Source of the DNA: Gnetum montanum
Lineage: Eukaryota; Streptophyta; Gnetopsida; Gnetales; Gnetaceae
Direction of reading: 5' to 3'
Length of the DNA: 64,000 nt
NCBI GenBank assembly: GCA_015680685.1
Contig: MNCI01016594.1
Span: forward strand, 118,790-182,789
This document shows positions 1 to 10,383 of the stretch, in pieces (within the stretch, counting starts at the first letter, position 1; each line of letters opens with the position of its first letter). The position numbers and the translations under genes were made by a program. Under the pieces are notes generated by a model that made no database searches, was not told the origin of the DNA, and was given only the letters and a program-made list of their open reading frames with translations.

Positions 1-690
1 CTAAACAATTTAAACAAAATAAAAATAAAACATAACTCACAAGACTATGAAAAAGAGGCTAAAATCCTTTCTTTAGCAAGCCATGTTACAAGCAATCGTT
101 CACACTTTCTTCTTTACAAATGCTCTTCTCCCAAGACGCAAAGTGTGTCTCCAAGTGAGAGCCCAAGTGTGATCCCAATGTCTTCTCAAAAGTGTGATCT
201 TCCTTCCAAAAAAAATCCTCCCTCCTTTTTTCCTTGACCCCTAAAGCCTTTTTATAGGGTTCAAAGGTAGTTACATATTCAAAAATATCTTACCTAACTT
301 CTCTCCCAAGTAACTTGGCCAACAAGTTAAAAGATTACTTGCCCAACAAGTTAGGTAAGTTACAAAAAATCTTGGGTAGTTGTAACCACCAAAGAGATAA
401 AAAAGCTGCAACTAACAAGTGTCCTTTGTAGTGGTTACAAACATCATGGGATTAAGGCTAGGAAGTTACAACTTTCACAAAAAGTTACCACTATAGTAAA
501 TAAAAGCTATGGTGGCCAAGTGTTTATCCAATAAATTCCCTATAACCTTTTCATATAGATTATTATTAAAACTTAAATTGTGCTTTATGCCCGTATTAAT
601 ATTTTTTTCTATGTTATAGCTTTGGGCATGGCATCAATTAATAAAACCTTTTTATTTTTAAAATAAAATTAGGGTCAATACAAGGATGAT
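1..690 (-). mobile_element. LTR-like fragment (reverse strand)
   Basis: No coding content. Read on the reverse strand, it has the look of a plant LTR: a TATA-box-like CCCTATAAAAAGGC at about 246-260, a purine-rich leader, then a long T-rich tail toward position 1. Upstream of the TATA box are several variants of an 'aagttacttgg / caagttaggtaagtta' motif. It runs off the left edge of the window, so only one end could be present. No second copy is in the window, so this is an inference from composition and promoter layout. A promoter of a truncated host gene is an alternative. Confidence 0.4.
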
Positions 691-726
691 GATTTGATAT
701 TGTGTCGTGTGCTTCTTCTCCCTCTT

Positions 727-1000
727 TTACCTCCAGCAACCGGACGTTCCTGAATCCTTCACTACTACAGTCTTGCAGGCATGCTTCCAGCCACCATGAT
801 TGCTATTGATATTGGGACTGGCTAATTTTTCTTGCTTGATTTCCTCAAGTCGTTTCAGTTCTACGTTTTCTGTACACAGTGCCATTTTCGAAGGCCTCCT
901 CTTCTGACCGCTGCGACCGCGTGTTGTGCTGGTGCCGCTATTGCCCTCTTCATCTTCTGGGGCTCCGACGATCGCTATTGGTAATGGCAGGCTCGCGAGG
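727..1000 (-). pseudogene. unrecognised coding-like fragment, about 90 codons
   Basis: An open reverse-strand stretch of about 90 codons with more balanced, GC-richer codon use than its surroundings. It reads an acidic start (GAPEDEEGNSG), a basic patch (GRSGQKRRPSK), then a helical charged run (ENVELKRLEEIKQEK) and stops at 727-729. I do not recognise the family. It lies within 250-700 bp of two other plant gene fragments (PPR on the forward strand, WEB1-like on the reverse), so it may be an exon copied from a nuclear gene. No splice sites were assigned. Confidence 0.3.
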
Positions 1001-1238
1001 ATTCAAGGTCCACTTTTTTTTGAAAATAATCCCTATTTTTCACAAACCCTAGTAGCTAAAATTAAAATAAAATTTGATGTCGATGAAGTAGTTTTGGCAT
1101 GGCATCCATGCTGAAGAATGTAGTCTGGCATGATCGTCTAGATTGCAGGATGTTGTCGCCCTCTTCGCTGTCGCCTTCAATGATGGCCAGTAAAATGCTG
1201 CTAAAAATCGTAGACCTTCCAATGGTGCACATGCCCTG

Positions 1239-1604
1239 GTGCATCATTCCCATGCCATGGTGAAAGCACCACCATTGTCGTCCATGAGCACGACATCGTC
1301 GATGGAGGCCCATAAATTTGCTACACACCTGTACTATCTAGGTTCTGTTTGTGTTGCCAAAAACTATGTGAGCGAGGGTTTTGGCATTTTATCTTGGATG
1401 CAGCAAGTGCGAATGAACCCCAACGATTACACCATCATAACCATTCTCAACGGCTGTGCCAAAACCAAAAGCCTGCAAAAGGACGTAGAACTGCATTCCG
1501 AGGCCGTCAGAAGAAAGAAAGTTGAGTGTCCTTTAAGCTTCCAGAAGCAGAGAATAGGGTTTCTCTTGCATTCGTACAAGCTCTACCTAAAATATTTCCA
1601 CTAA
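1239..1604 (+). pseudogene. pentatricopeptide repeat (PPR) protein fragment
   Basis: The stretch from about 1370 to 1530 reads like one PLS-class PPR motif plus the start of the next: 'SWMQQVRMNPNDYTIITIL' followed by 'NGCAKTKSLQ' and 'ELHSEAVRR', the usual x-MQQ-x-G-x-x-P-N-x-(F/Y)-T-(I/V)-x-x-(I/V)-L-x-x-C-A pattern and the 'G.-.-.-H' linker of land-plant organelle RNA-editing factors. Family members normally carry ten or more repeats over 400-900 residues; here only about 1.5 repeats remain, and the flanking translation is not PPR-like. It is a broken copy with no organelle-targeting peptide or E/DYW tail. It neighbours two unrelated gene scraps, which suggests capture by a mobile element rather than local decay of a resident gene. 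Confidence 0.6.
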
Positions 1605-1659
1605 AATCCATTCGAGCACTGGTAGCAGGTTTTTGCTAATATTTGGAATATCCAAAAGC

Positions 1660-2040
1660 TAGTTTTTGTAGGATCCAAGGTTGCTTTTGATTTTAAGAAT
1701 GGATGATTGTTCAACTATCTGATTGAAATGGAGGATTCTTCTTGGCTGCCCACTATTACAACATTGATCTACCAATAATGAATTTCCCTGGATCTTGGCT
1801 TCATCATTAGTTGCACCTTTCTCCATCCCCTTAACTCTCAACCTTGCTAATTCCGAGTCTTGCAGTACCTATTGTTCTGCCACCTGAGCTATTTCCAACT
1901 CCAACCAATCTTTTCATTTGATCAAGCTCCTATTGTGCTTTTTCCTTTTCATACTCTATGGAATCAAGCTGCTTCTTTAGCTCTGGGAGTTCCTTTTGTA
2001 TCCTTTGAAGCTCTGCTTGAACAAATTGACGTTTCTTCAT
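1660..2040 (-). pseudogene. WEB1/PMI2-type coiled-coil protein fragment (frameshifted)
   Basis: On the reverse strand from 2040, 'LQRIQKELPELKKQLDSIEY' and 'EKEKAQ-stop-ELDQMKRLV' are followed, after a frame change near 1910, by 'QDSELARLRVKGMEKGATND'. This order (IPELKKQLDS, KELD-x-x-KRLVEEL, DSELAKLRVEEME-x-G-x-x-DEA) is the coiled-coil signature of the plant WEB1/PMI2 family (DUF827, chloroplast photorelocation). At least one frameshift and one TAG interrupt it, and only about 110 of the usual 600-900 residues remain. The match is from recalled family consensus, not a search. The fragment is intronless over this span, which could mean it lies within one large exon or was copied from mRNA. 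Confidence 0.6.
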
Positions 2041-2044
2041 ATTC

Positions 2045-2530
2045 AAAACTTTTTGCTGTTTTCAATTAACTATTCTTCCAAACCTTATCACTGCCTATTT
2101 GAGAGACACAAAAGGTGCTACGGTATCTATTTCACCTCTGTTTAAAATCACAGTATCCTTTTTTTTAACCTTTTTGGACTATTGTGTGTAGCAGCTGATT
2201 TAACTGATTGTTCCTAGTATTCTTTGTTTTCCCCACCAATACGTCATTTTGGGTTACCCCTACTTTTGACATGCTGAGTCCTAAATCAATTATGGAGTAA
2301 GAAATAATGGACACCCATGCCCTAAATATTTTGGACAACATCATGATAGTGACAATTTCTTATCCACTCAATCATGTGAAAGAAAATCATAATTATATTT
2401 GCATGCGTATGAATCTTATTTTCCATAGAGCAAATTTCTAACCTTCATGTTGATTCAAATTTTTCTTAGTAATGACCTTCATTGCTCCATTAAATGGCCT
2501 AAATGTGCCAAAAATTAGGAAGGTAGGACA
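2045..2530. other. no recognisable feature
   Basis: AT-rich spacer between the gene-fragment cluster and the first gypsy LTR. I see no ORF, repeat or RNA gene. The left end of the LTR is not sharply defined, so part of this stretch could be U3. Confidence 0.4.
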
Positions 2531-3243
2531 ACATTGAATGAGAGGTATTTCTACAAATTGGTGGAGACATAAAGGTTGTCACATTGACATCTCTTCCAGA
2601 CTAAAGATGCATCTGATGAGAAGTCTCTTATAAACTAGAGACATAGCTACCTAGGATGATATGTATCACATGTAGTAAATAAATATCCCAAGTTCTAGAG
2701 ATGTCTCTCCTGAAGTTTGATGTTTGTAGAAATATGTCTTTCCAAGCCTAGAGATGGCTTGTATGGTTGCGAAAAGTTCAAAGTTGACAATTCCAAGCTT
2801 GAAAATAGTCAAAAAAGATTAGAACAAGATGGAAATAACTAATAATATCCAAGTTGAGAATTGGAAAATGCTTCTAGGATTCTTATCTAATATTTTTAAT
2901 AAATATTATTCTTGTTTCATGTTTTTGAGAGGAGATATGATTGAGAGTGACATAAGAGCATAGGGATGAGATTGCATGAGTATGCTTTCAACTCTATGGT
3001 TAATTATGTGTGTTTGACCTTTATGTCTCTTTTATTCTTTGGGTGTTTTGATCTTAGTCCTATGTTATGGAAGAAATATTATTTAGTTCTGCTATGCCTT
3101 GAAGACAATTATTGTGTGATTGTTGAACCTCATGCTTTGCAATATCATTGAATGTGTGTGAGTGAATGGTATTGTTGTGTGCTATGGAACCACCAATTTG
3201 TATTCTTATTTACATTAATTAAAGATAGCTAGTTTTTTTACTC
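2530..3243 (+). repeat. 5' LTR of gypsy copy A
   Basis: Shares order and wording with 7730-8480 and 49,520-50,283: 'ctagagatgtctctcct', 'tgtttgtagaaa', 'ggagatatgatt', 'cattaattaaag'. Divergence between copies is high, so exact TG/CA borders cannot be read. The right border is where similarity stops, near 3243. Confidence 0.6.
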
Positions 3244-3799
3244 TAAAATTACTAGTATTAAAGTGTTAGGTTAATTATGGTTGAAAACTTGTTGTAAAGT
3301 TTTATCAACTTTAGATGGTTTCTAAGAAAAATAGGTTTAATTCATAAAAAGAGACATGGAGAGCATGAAGACTATCTTTTAACTAATGGTTGCTTGATTG
3401 GAAGAGATCAATTGTAAGGTAGACAAGAATATAGGTTCCAACCATATTTAGACTCATGGAGATGATGAAAATTCATGTTTCAATAGTGATAAAGAAGTCT
3501 GTTAGACTAGTGGAGAGGATGCACATGATGAGAAAGGGCATTCTACCCATGGGAGTGTAAGATTCCAACCAAATATTCCAATGGAAAGGAATCTAATTCC
3601 TTGTATTTAAGTTCTAATAGTTTTATCACTAGTAGTAACTTTTTCTTATGATAAGCTTGATGATGAACATGAAGCAAGGCTTGCTAGAACATTTAGAAAT
3701 GCTACTAGACTCCTGTATGTGGAAGAGTTTCAATAGTATAAATGATACCAATGATTTTCCAAGTTGGTTGAATGTATGTGACAAGCATTTTGAGTTGGA

Positions 3800-4420
3800 A
3801 GAGACACCAAATCATTGAGGGCACCAATTGATAAATCTAGAATAGAAGGTATGACTTGTACTTGATGGAAGAAATAATTCCAAAGTTGTGAAAGGAAAAA
3901 AGGAAAACCTATTAGAGATTGGAATTTGATGAAATATAAGTTAAAGAGAAAATTTAAACATTCTCGAAATATGCAAGAGATGATCATGAAGTTGAAATTC
4001 CAAAGATTATGTGACAAAGATGTCAAGAAGTTTTACATCAAATTTTGTAAACTCTTCCATCAAGATAAGGTAAATAGAGAGAAGTATGAACATGCTTTAA
4101 TCTTTATAGGATATCTCAAAATGGTGTAATAGTAGGATTTTTCATTTAATGAGCCACAAACTCTATATGAGGCTTATGATTTGATACTCAAGATATCAAA
4201 TAAACTCAATGGATTTGGTAACAAAAGCAAACAAGCTTCAAAAGAAAAGGGTAAGGGATCCAAATTCAAGACTAAATACACAGATAAAAATCATAATAAG
4301 AAGATAGAGAAGGGTGATGAGAAGAGTAATTCCAAGAAGTTTCAAGGCAAGGAAGAAAAGGGTCAATGTCAACTCATCAAAGATTCAATGCTTCAAGTGT
4401 GAAAAATGGGAATACAAGAA
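3800..4420 (+). pseudogene. gypsy gag (capsid tail and zinc knuckle), decayed
   Basis: Translated pieces follow the plant gypsy capsid pattern: a MKYKLKRKF / MIMKLKFQRLCDKDVKKFY run (about 3930-4050), an ISN-x-FNGFGNKSKQ linker, a lysine-rich tail (4230-4370), then CFKCEKW at about 4390, the start of a CCHC zinc knuckle whose later residues are shifted or lost. The homologous stretch in copy B is 35,394-36,080. Stops and frameshifts prevent any full-length product. The role in an intact element would be virus-like particle formation and RNA packaging. Confidence 0.6.
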
Positions 4421-4565
4421 ATGGAAATATCTACTTCATAGGGTAGCCAAGGGCAAGGATATACAAACCATGTAAGTGGAGAAGAAATCATGTCAATATC
4501 TTCAAAGAAATAATCATAATGCTCCCAAGATAAAGAAATTTTTTGAATTAAAATCTTACTAATTC

Positions 4566-5000
4566 ATGGGGAATGTGAATAGAGGAGATCATCCTGCTAG
4601 AAAATTGTTATTTCAAATTATGTCTATATGTTTTCATAGTAGGAAATGTTTTCATATGTTGATTGATGAGGGAGACCAAGAAAATATTATTTTATCTAGA
4701 ATAGTTGCTAGATTGAATTTAGTAAAAAATCCTCATCTTAGAATTTACAACATATATTGGTTGTCAAGAAATTTTTCTTAAGATTGGGAGTTATCATGAT
4801 GTTGTGAAATGTGATGTACTACCAATTCATTGTACTAATGTAATTTTTGGAAGATCTTGGAATTTTAATAATGGTGCTAAATTTTATGAGGTAAGAAATG
4901 TATAGATTGTAGTTAGACTTGATGGAATCCATGAGTTGATTTCTATGATAGTTGAATAATTGAGGTAATAGAGCTCACTTAGTGTTTTCTTAATACTTAT
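4566..5000 (+). pseudogene. gypsy aspartic protease remnant
   Basis: The reading 'FHMLIDEGDQENIILSRIVA' gives the hydrophobic-hydrophobic-D-x-G active-site loop of a retropepsin with a glutamate where T or S is usual (copy B reads D-G-G). It is followed by 'ARLNLVKNPHLRIYNIYWLS', the flap-side pattern of plant gypsy proteases. Copy B is interrupted exactly inside this domain by element 4, so copy A shows the empty site (about 4668-4680). Confidence 0.65.
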
Positions 5001-5219
5001 AGGAGAGAAGGAATACATTAAGGAAGATGATGAGATTAACTTTGATTTTATTGTTATATCAACTATTTCTTATAACCATGATGTTATGTAGTCAGAACTT
5101 GCAATAGTTGTGCTAGGCTTGAAGGAGAAATTTCTCAATGTGTTTAAGGGGATATTGGATGGACTACCACTAATGATAAATGTACAACACCAAATTGATT
5201 TTATCCCTAGTGCTACCAT

Positions 5220-5733
5220 TCCAAATGAAATAAGATACTAGATGGCACCAAATCAGCAAGAAAAATTGCAAAAGCAAGTAGAGGATTTACTTACAAATGA
5301 ATTCATGAAGGAATTCATTTCACCTTGTGTAGTTTCAATAGTGTTTGTATCAAAGAAGAATAGTGATGAATGGAAACTATGCATTGTTTCAAGGGTAGTG
5401 AATAGGATAATAGTGAGATAGTCATTTCCTATTCTAAGGATGGATCATCTCCTTGATGATCTTACCAATAAAGAAACTTTTAGCAAAATTGATTTAAAGA
5501 GTGGATATCATGAAATTTGAATTTTTTTAGTAATGAATGAAAGATAGATTTCAAAATACCAAATGGATTTTTTAATTCGTTTGTTATAATAATTTGGCTT
5601 AAAAATGCACTTGCTACATTCATGAGGTTGATGTACAATGTACTTAAAGTATTTGTTTAGCAAGTACTGTATCATCTTAATTAACAAAATTTTGGAGTAT
5701 AACTCTAGTAAGGGGAAGTACTTGAATCACTTA
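5220..5733 (+). pseudogene. gypsy reverse transcriptase, N-terminal half
   Basis: Recognised from 'QEKLQKQVEDLLTNEFMKE', 'ISPCVVSIVFVSKKNSDEWK' and 'FSKIDLKSGYHEI' (palm motif leading to the first catalytic region). Several stops (TAG, TGA, TAA) are present. It continues at 6843 after the inserted solo LTR. The catalytic YxDD box is not recoverable. Confidence 0.75.
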
Positions 5734-6089
5734 TGATGAGTGGCGAGGTACCCCTACACTCAACCATATGAATACGAGTGTGCACGCGCGTTCCGGTTGA
5801 ACTCCGTAGACTAAATGCCTTAACGCCACAAGAAACACTTGGGGTTAATCATTCGTTGTCTTCCCAGGCTTGCTTGTATGTGTCATAGTGTATGGTTAAG
5901 CAAGTCTAAGGTATATCATTTTTTTGGTATTTTTCGGTTTATCTCCTAAGCTATGAGGGAAAGGGTTGAGAAACTAACTAACTCTAACTAATGTCCTAAG
6001 TCTAAATTAACTAGCGTCAGCATCCGTTCCCACTTACCGGACACACCCTGAACTATGCAACTGTGGCTACCAAACGCTAATCGTTACTG

Positions 6090-6440
6090 GGATCACCACA
6101 CGTAACGCAAGTGCTCGAAGTGGTCGTACTGAGGCACCTATTTAGCCTAAGTGTGATAAGCAGCCGATTCCTTGGCTAGCCGTACACACCCGTGGATGCT
6201 CGTAGCCAAGTCGTACTTATCACACGTTCTAGCCTAGCGATGAGTAGCCGATTCCTTAACTAGCCGTACACATTGGACTACTACTGGGATTACCAAGCGC
6301 AGATCCTGGAATACGCTACTGGGTTACCAAGCAGTCACAATGCTCATAGTCAAGTCGTACTCACGCGTTGCAACGAGCATCCGATTCCTTGATTAGCCGT
6401 ACACATCCGTAGATGCTCGTAATCAAGTCGTACTTGTGCG
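6090..6440 (-). repeat. degenerate tandem repeats inside solo LTR
   Basis: Recurrent phrases 'ccgattccttggctagccg' (starting about 6164, 6248, 6380), 'gctcgtagccaagtcgtact' variants (about 6195, 6343, 6416) and 'actgggatcaccaa' variants (about 6087, 6275, 6318). They lie between the TATA box and the LTR end in LTR orientation, so they would be in R/U5. Fainter versions occur in the related LTR at 18,540-18,720. Confidence 0.6.
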
Positions 6441-6696
6441 CACTAGGAAAGCAATAAATAACAACAAAATAAAACCATGTACTGCAAGGTTTATCCAATC
6501 AAGTTCGTCTTTATTGCCGTACACAACTTGTGTTCAGGTTACAAAGTTGCTCGAATAAAGAGCCGTTCACTCTAGGACTCCTACTGCAGGCACATGGGAA
6601 ATTAATCTAACTATGGAGTGTTCAAACTGCCAGAGCTTCACTACTTCTAGCCAGGATTGGGAAATAAGGGGAGTGCCACCTCTTATTTATAGATAT

Positions 6697-6835
6697 GGCG
6701 GCGGACCGAGATATCGCAGGGGACGACGCGATATCGCATACGCGATATCGTGGGGGATGCAATATCGCGGCGGCCGCGATATCACGTACGCGATATCGTG
6801 GGGGATGCGATATCGCGGCTCAGTGCATATCACGT
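6697..6835. repeat. GCGATATCGC palindrome array in LTR U3
   Basis: At least six copies of GATATC-centred palindromes, several as GCGATATCGC, arranged in two ~46-bp units sharing 'acgcgatatcgtgggggatg'. The array lies directly upstream of the LTR TATA box (reverse strand). The related LTR at 18,210 keeps only a trace ('gccgcaatatcatagcc'). It could be an upstream activator array; the binding protein is unknown. Confidence 0.8.
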
Positions 6836-6842
6836 CTCATCA

Positions 6843-7075
6843 ACTTGAGAAAGATGTGTCTTAAATTAGAGGTGGCACATTTGATGGTTAATGGAAAGAA
6901 AAATCATTTCTTCAAGATGGAGATCACATATTTGGGACATGTAGTTTTTAAAAATAAAATTTTGATAGAAGCTACCAAGGTGAGGAATATTAGAGATTTG
7001 TTAAATATTGGAAACGTAAATTATGATTTTTGTCCAAAGATGATGGATAATATGAGGAGCTTTAATGGGAAAGCT
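6843..7075 (+). pseudogene. gypsy reverse transcriptase, C-terminal part
   Basis: Continues the RT after the solo LTR: 'LRKMCLKLEVAHLMVNGKKN' and 'MEITYLGHVVFKNKI', the standard end of a gypsy RT (x-KCxF-x-x-x-x-x-YLGHxVS). It runs straight into an integrase tail with no RNase H, as in copy B at 48,690-48,890. Confidence 0.7.
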
Positions 7076-7079
7076 TAAT

Positions 7080-7380
7080 TAAGTGCTAATTTTATGCAAG
7101 TGATGAAGGACCCTCATGTTCAAGTGAAGGAAAATTTTGAGAATAAGGCTAAAGAAAAAGTCCTTAAGAGGAATGAGGTAAGAAAAAGCTTAAATTTGCT
7201 ATTATTGATCTAGTTTGGCTACAGTTGAAGAAGAAGAGATTGATAGATGTTAACTTCTCAAAGTTGAAAGAAACGAAGATGGATCCTTTTAAAATAGAGG
7301 TCAAAATTAATGGTAATTCTTTTGAAATTAACTTAATAAATTATGCAAGTATGTATTTTTTTTAATGTTGCAGATATTAT
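7080..7380 (+). pseudogene. gypsy integrase C-terminal tail
   Basis: Reads 'QVKENFENKAKEKVLKRNE', then (in shifted frames) the 'L-x-x-DLVW-x-x-LKKxRF' and 'SKLKExKMDPFKI' patterns typical of the GPF/Y module of plant gypsy integrases. The better preserved equivalent is 48,900-49,145. Downstream (7370-7640) a second conserved stretch ('HGLMDDEI', 'LKRTIDKSKL', 'THGVKRHEYMTH') occurs in both copies and was probably part of the same protein. Confidence 0.65.
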
Positions 7381-7729
7381 TTCTTACCATGGACTAATGG
7401 ATGATGAAATCATATAGGATAACATTGATGTGTTGAAGAGGACTATTGACAAGTCCAAGCTTTAAATGAAGAGGAAGACAGTCATACTTAAGAGAAGAAA
7501 AGCTTCAAGAACTCATGGAGTGAAGAGGCATGAGTACATGACCCATTAGGAGCATCAAACTATTGATGATGTTGTATGAGTCAATGAGATCAAACTTGTT
7601 AATTGGAAAATCACTTCTACCCCTACTTCCTTGTTCACATAAGCTTACTTTTTAAAGAGTGGAAGATTTGGTATAGTAAACCTCTTTCAATCATTTTTTT
7701 TCATTCTTATAAATAGTTTTGAAGGTTTT

Positions 7730-8480
7730 GAACAATAGAAAGATATGTTAGAGGTTTAAGAGATGTCTTGGTTGAATGCTAGGATTTGATAGGAGACATC
7801 TGAGAAGTGGTGGAAACATCTAGGTTGTTGTAGGGACATCCCTCATAAATTAAAGACATCTATGATGATACATTTGTATCTAGTATGAGATGTCTCACAT
7901 GCAATAGAGATATCTTCTAAGTTCTAGAGATGTCTCTCCTAAAGATTGGTGTTTGTAGAAAGATGTCTCTCCTAAAGGTTGGTGTTTGTTGAAAAATATC
8001 TCTTCAAGCCTAGAGAGATCTTGTATGGTCAAGAAAAGTTTTAAGTTGATGGTTTTAAGTTTGGAAATAGTCAAAAAAGATGAGGATAAGATGGAAAAAA
8101 TTGAGAATATCTAAGTTAAAAATTGAAAAACGTTTATAGGGTTCTTGTCTTGGATTTTTAAGAAATATTACTTTTGTTTTATGTTTTTTCAGAGGAGATA
8201 TGATTAGGAGTGGCATGAAAGGATAGGCATGGTATTGAATGTGTGTGTTTGGACTTTATGTATCTTGTGTTCTTTATGTATTTGGATATCAATCCTATGT
8301 TGTGGAGGAGATCTCATTTAGTTATGCCTTACATTAAGAATAATTGTTGTATGATTATAGAGCCTCATGCTTTACAATATTATTAAGTGTATGTGAATGA
8401 ATTATGCTATTGTGTGTTGTGGAAGAATTGATTTGTAATATTCTTTATATGAATTAAACAAAGTTAATTTTATTATTTTT
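7730..8480 (+). repeat. 3' LTR of gypsy copy A
   Basis: Similar over about 700 bp to 2530-3243 and 49,520-50,283, including 'ctagagatgtctctcct' and 'gagcctcatgcttta'. Right border placed where similarity to the 5' LTR ends; copies A and B remain similar to each other beyond it. Confidence 0.65.
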
Positions 8481-8559
8481 TAGCAAATTGAATTATATTC
8501 CTAATATCTAGATTCAATAGGTACAACTGAAGGGTTTAGAAGAAAAGGAGTCATCCTTC

Positions 8560-9060
8560 TTCAAGCTTTATAAGTAAGTGAGTGAGTTACTTTTAAATGT
8601 TTTTATCAAGAATTCTATTTTCCCATATGTAATATCATCTATGATAGTTCATAGGAATGATATTGATGAGATGAGGATATTCATTAATTTTAGATCTTCT
8701 AATATGATTACCATTAAGTACATTTTCTATACCTAGAATAGATAACATTTTTGATGCTCTTAATAATGTTAAAGTTTTTTTAATGATTTATTTAAAGAGT
8801 GGTTATCATAAAATAAGAATTAGATTAGGGAATAAATAAAAAATTACTTTCAAAACTACTAATGGATTATATGAGTGATTAGTCATGCCATTTCAGCTGA
8901 CCAATGTTTTTGCCACTTTTATGAGATTAATCCATGATGTCATGAGGGAACTAATTCAAAAATGGTGCATTGTAATTTTTGATGATATTTTGTGTACATT
9001 GATAATGAAGATGAACATGTTCATGTTGATGATTTATGTAATGGAATAATGTTATCAAGA
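8560..9060 (+). pseudogene. second gypsy RT fragment (different lineage)
   Basis: A reverse-transcriptase palm remnant different in sequence from the RT at 5220: in copy B it reads 'IKESIFPYVISFVFIPRND', 'IFIDCRSTNMITIKYSFSIP', 'KIDLKSGYH' and 'LYEWLVMPFRLTNASTTFM', and here the same order with more damage. The metal-binding box is changed (B: F-V-D-I). Only about 170 residues of pol remain, wedged between the gypsy 3' LTR and the copia LTR in both duplicate blocks, so the junctions are ancestral. Confidence 0.7.
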
Positions 9061-10290
9061 TGTAGCAATGGTAGATGTTTTAGCTTCTAACTTCTTTAGA
9101 AAAGGTAACATAATCTAACCATGAATCTAGAAGAGGTTACGCTATTATAACATTAGTCATGGTATTTGTCCATGATACATGGTGATTATAAAAAAGGAAA
9201 AAAATTAAAAACTATGAATACCATGAATCATAGTATTATAGCACAAGTCATGGTCTATGACCAAGGGTGGACTATGAGCCATGGTTGAAATAGAAGGATT
9301 GTTGGAGTATATCATGGCAACCAAGAATGAGACCACAAGTGGGCAAAAAGTAATTGTACTTGACTACAAGTAAAGAATGAGTTGTGGTGTTAACCATGAG
9401 TAAAGCATGATTTTTAATATTCAATCATAAGAATAATATGAGTTTTGGTGATTAACCATGAGGGTACCATGAGTTGTGGTGATGTTAGTAGCAAAAAAAT
9501 GATGAACTTTAATTGAATCTCAAGAAAATATTATGAGCTATGGACCTACAAAAACTATGATGATGAAATGTAGGAATCCATGTGCATCGAATTAAGGCAT
9601 AAAAATAATAAAAAATACTAAAAATGATACTAAAATAGCATTTTAATATCATTTCTAGTCACCCTTAAAGACTGTAAAAAAATTTGAACATAGGAAAATT
9701 TAATAACTAAGAACTAAACAAAATAGATTAAAAACATGAGAGATCAAATGTAAACTTGTAAACTATGTAAGAAATAAAAATAATTTGTGATAATGTAAAA
9801 GAGTTGTAAACATGAGAATAAATTGTGATTTAGTAAGGGTAAATGAAATTAGCACAATACGAGCATGAGAATAAGAAAAAGAAAAATGTTCTCGAGAGAC
9901 TTCAATAGAATAAAAATGAAAAGAACACATACAAAATTTTAAAGTGATAATTTATTTCTCTTATGAAATTTTAGCTATAGATGAGCATGATTTATATAGA
10001 TTTGAGGGAGTGGACATGCATGGCCATGATCACTCTCATCACTAGTCCACTATCTTTGCATGGTTTTATATGTTTATAATCCTTTAAGCTTCTAACGTAC
10101 TTCTATAATATTTCACATCACTGGCCACAAATCTACTACTTGGTGCATATGCACATGTTTGTCCACATTGTTTTTCAAAAGCTTATTTTTGAAAAATGAA
10201 AAACTCCTAAGTACATAGACCTAGATGGAAAAACAAGGTACATAACCTATGATCTTGAATAATGAACATTAAACATATGATTTTCTTAGA
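9061..10290 (-). repeat. 3' LTR of copia element, copy A
   Basis: Non-coding, placed at the 3' side of a reverse-strand copia pol. On the reverse strand a TATA-like 'CTATATAAATCATG' lies near 9995-9985. The left half repeats 'atgag(t/c)-catggt(g/t)-attaaccatgag' motifs. The same segment lies at about 50,860-52,090 beside the second copia copy. No 5' partner is found on the other side of pol, so the LTR call rests on position, TATA box and the AT-rich U5-like left end. Confidence 0.5.
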
Positions 10291-10383
10291 TAATTTTCAA
10301 CAACCCATCGTTTAGGGTGCAATGTGTGGAGTGTTCTTGATCTTCAATCATGCCAATGATCTTTAGAAGATAATCAACTCTAA

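Larger units (their letters stand above)
5734..6842 (-). mobile_element. solo LTR (TGATGAG family) inserted in gypsy RT
   Basis: A 1,109-bp unit starting TGATGAGTGGCG and ending GTCTCATCA, flanked by 'actta' on the left and 'acttg' on the right. Copy B (about 48,680) has the uninterrupted site 'ggattacttgagaaagg', proving insertion with a 4-5 bp target duplication. It is an LTR read on the reverse strand: TATA box 'TATAAATA' near 6690-6683, AATAAA near 6512, TG...CA ends. The same ends bound the LTR at 18,210-18,997 next to a polypurine tract. With no internal region and one LTR, it is a solo LTR left by LTR-LTR recombination. It is much GC-richer than its host element, so it is younger. Confidence 0.85.
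2530..8480 (+). mobile_element. Ty3/gypsy element, copy A (decayed, internally deleted)
   Basis: Two similar LTR-like segments (about 2530-3243 and 7730-8480) flank a forward-strand gag-protease-RT-IN remnant. The LTR copies share many phrases, for example 'gagatgtctctcct', 'gaggagatatgatt' and 'gagcctcatgctt', and a third copy lies at about 49,520-50,283. The interior runs gag (about 3800-4420), protease (about 4560-5000), RT (5220-5733 and 6843-7075) and the integrase C-terminus (about 7080-7380). RNase H and the integrase core are missing between RT and the IN tail, and the same deletion is in copy B, so it predates their separation. A solo LTR of another family interrupts RT. Stops in all domains show it is inactive. 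Confidence 0.75.

Noticed and set aside
5734-6842. TGATGAG/CTCATCA ends as terminal inverted repeats of a DNA transposon
   Set aside because: The inverted match is only 7 bp, there is an LTR-style TATA box and AATAAA, and the same ends bound an LTR beside a polypurine tract at 18,210.
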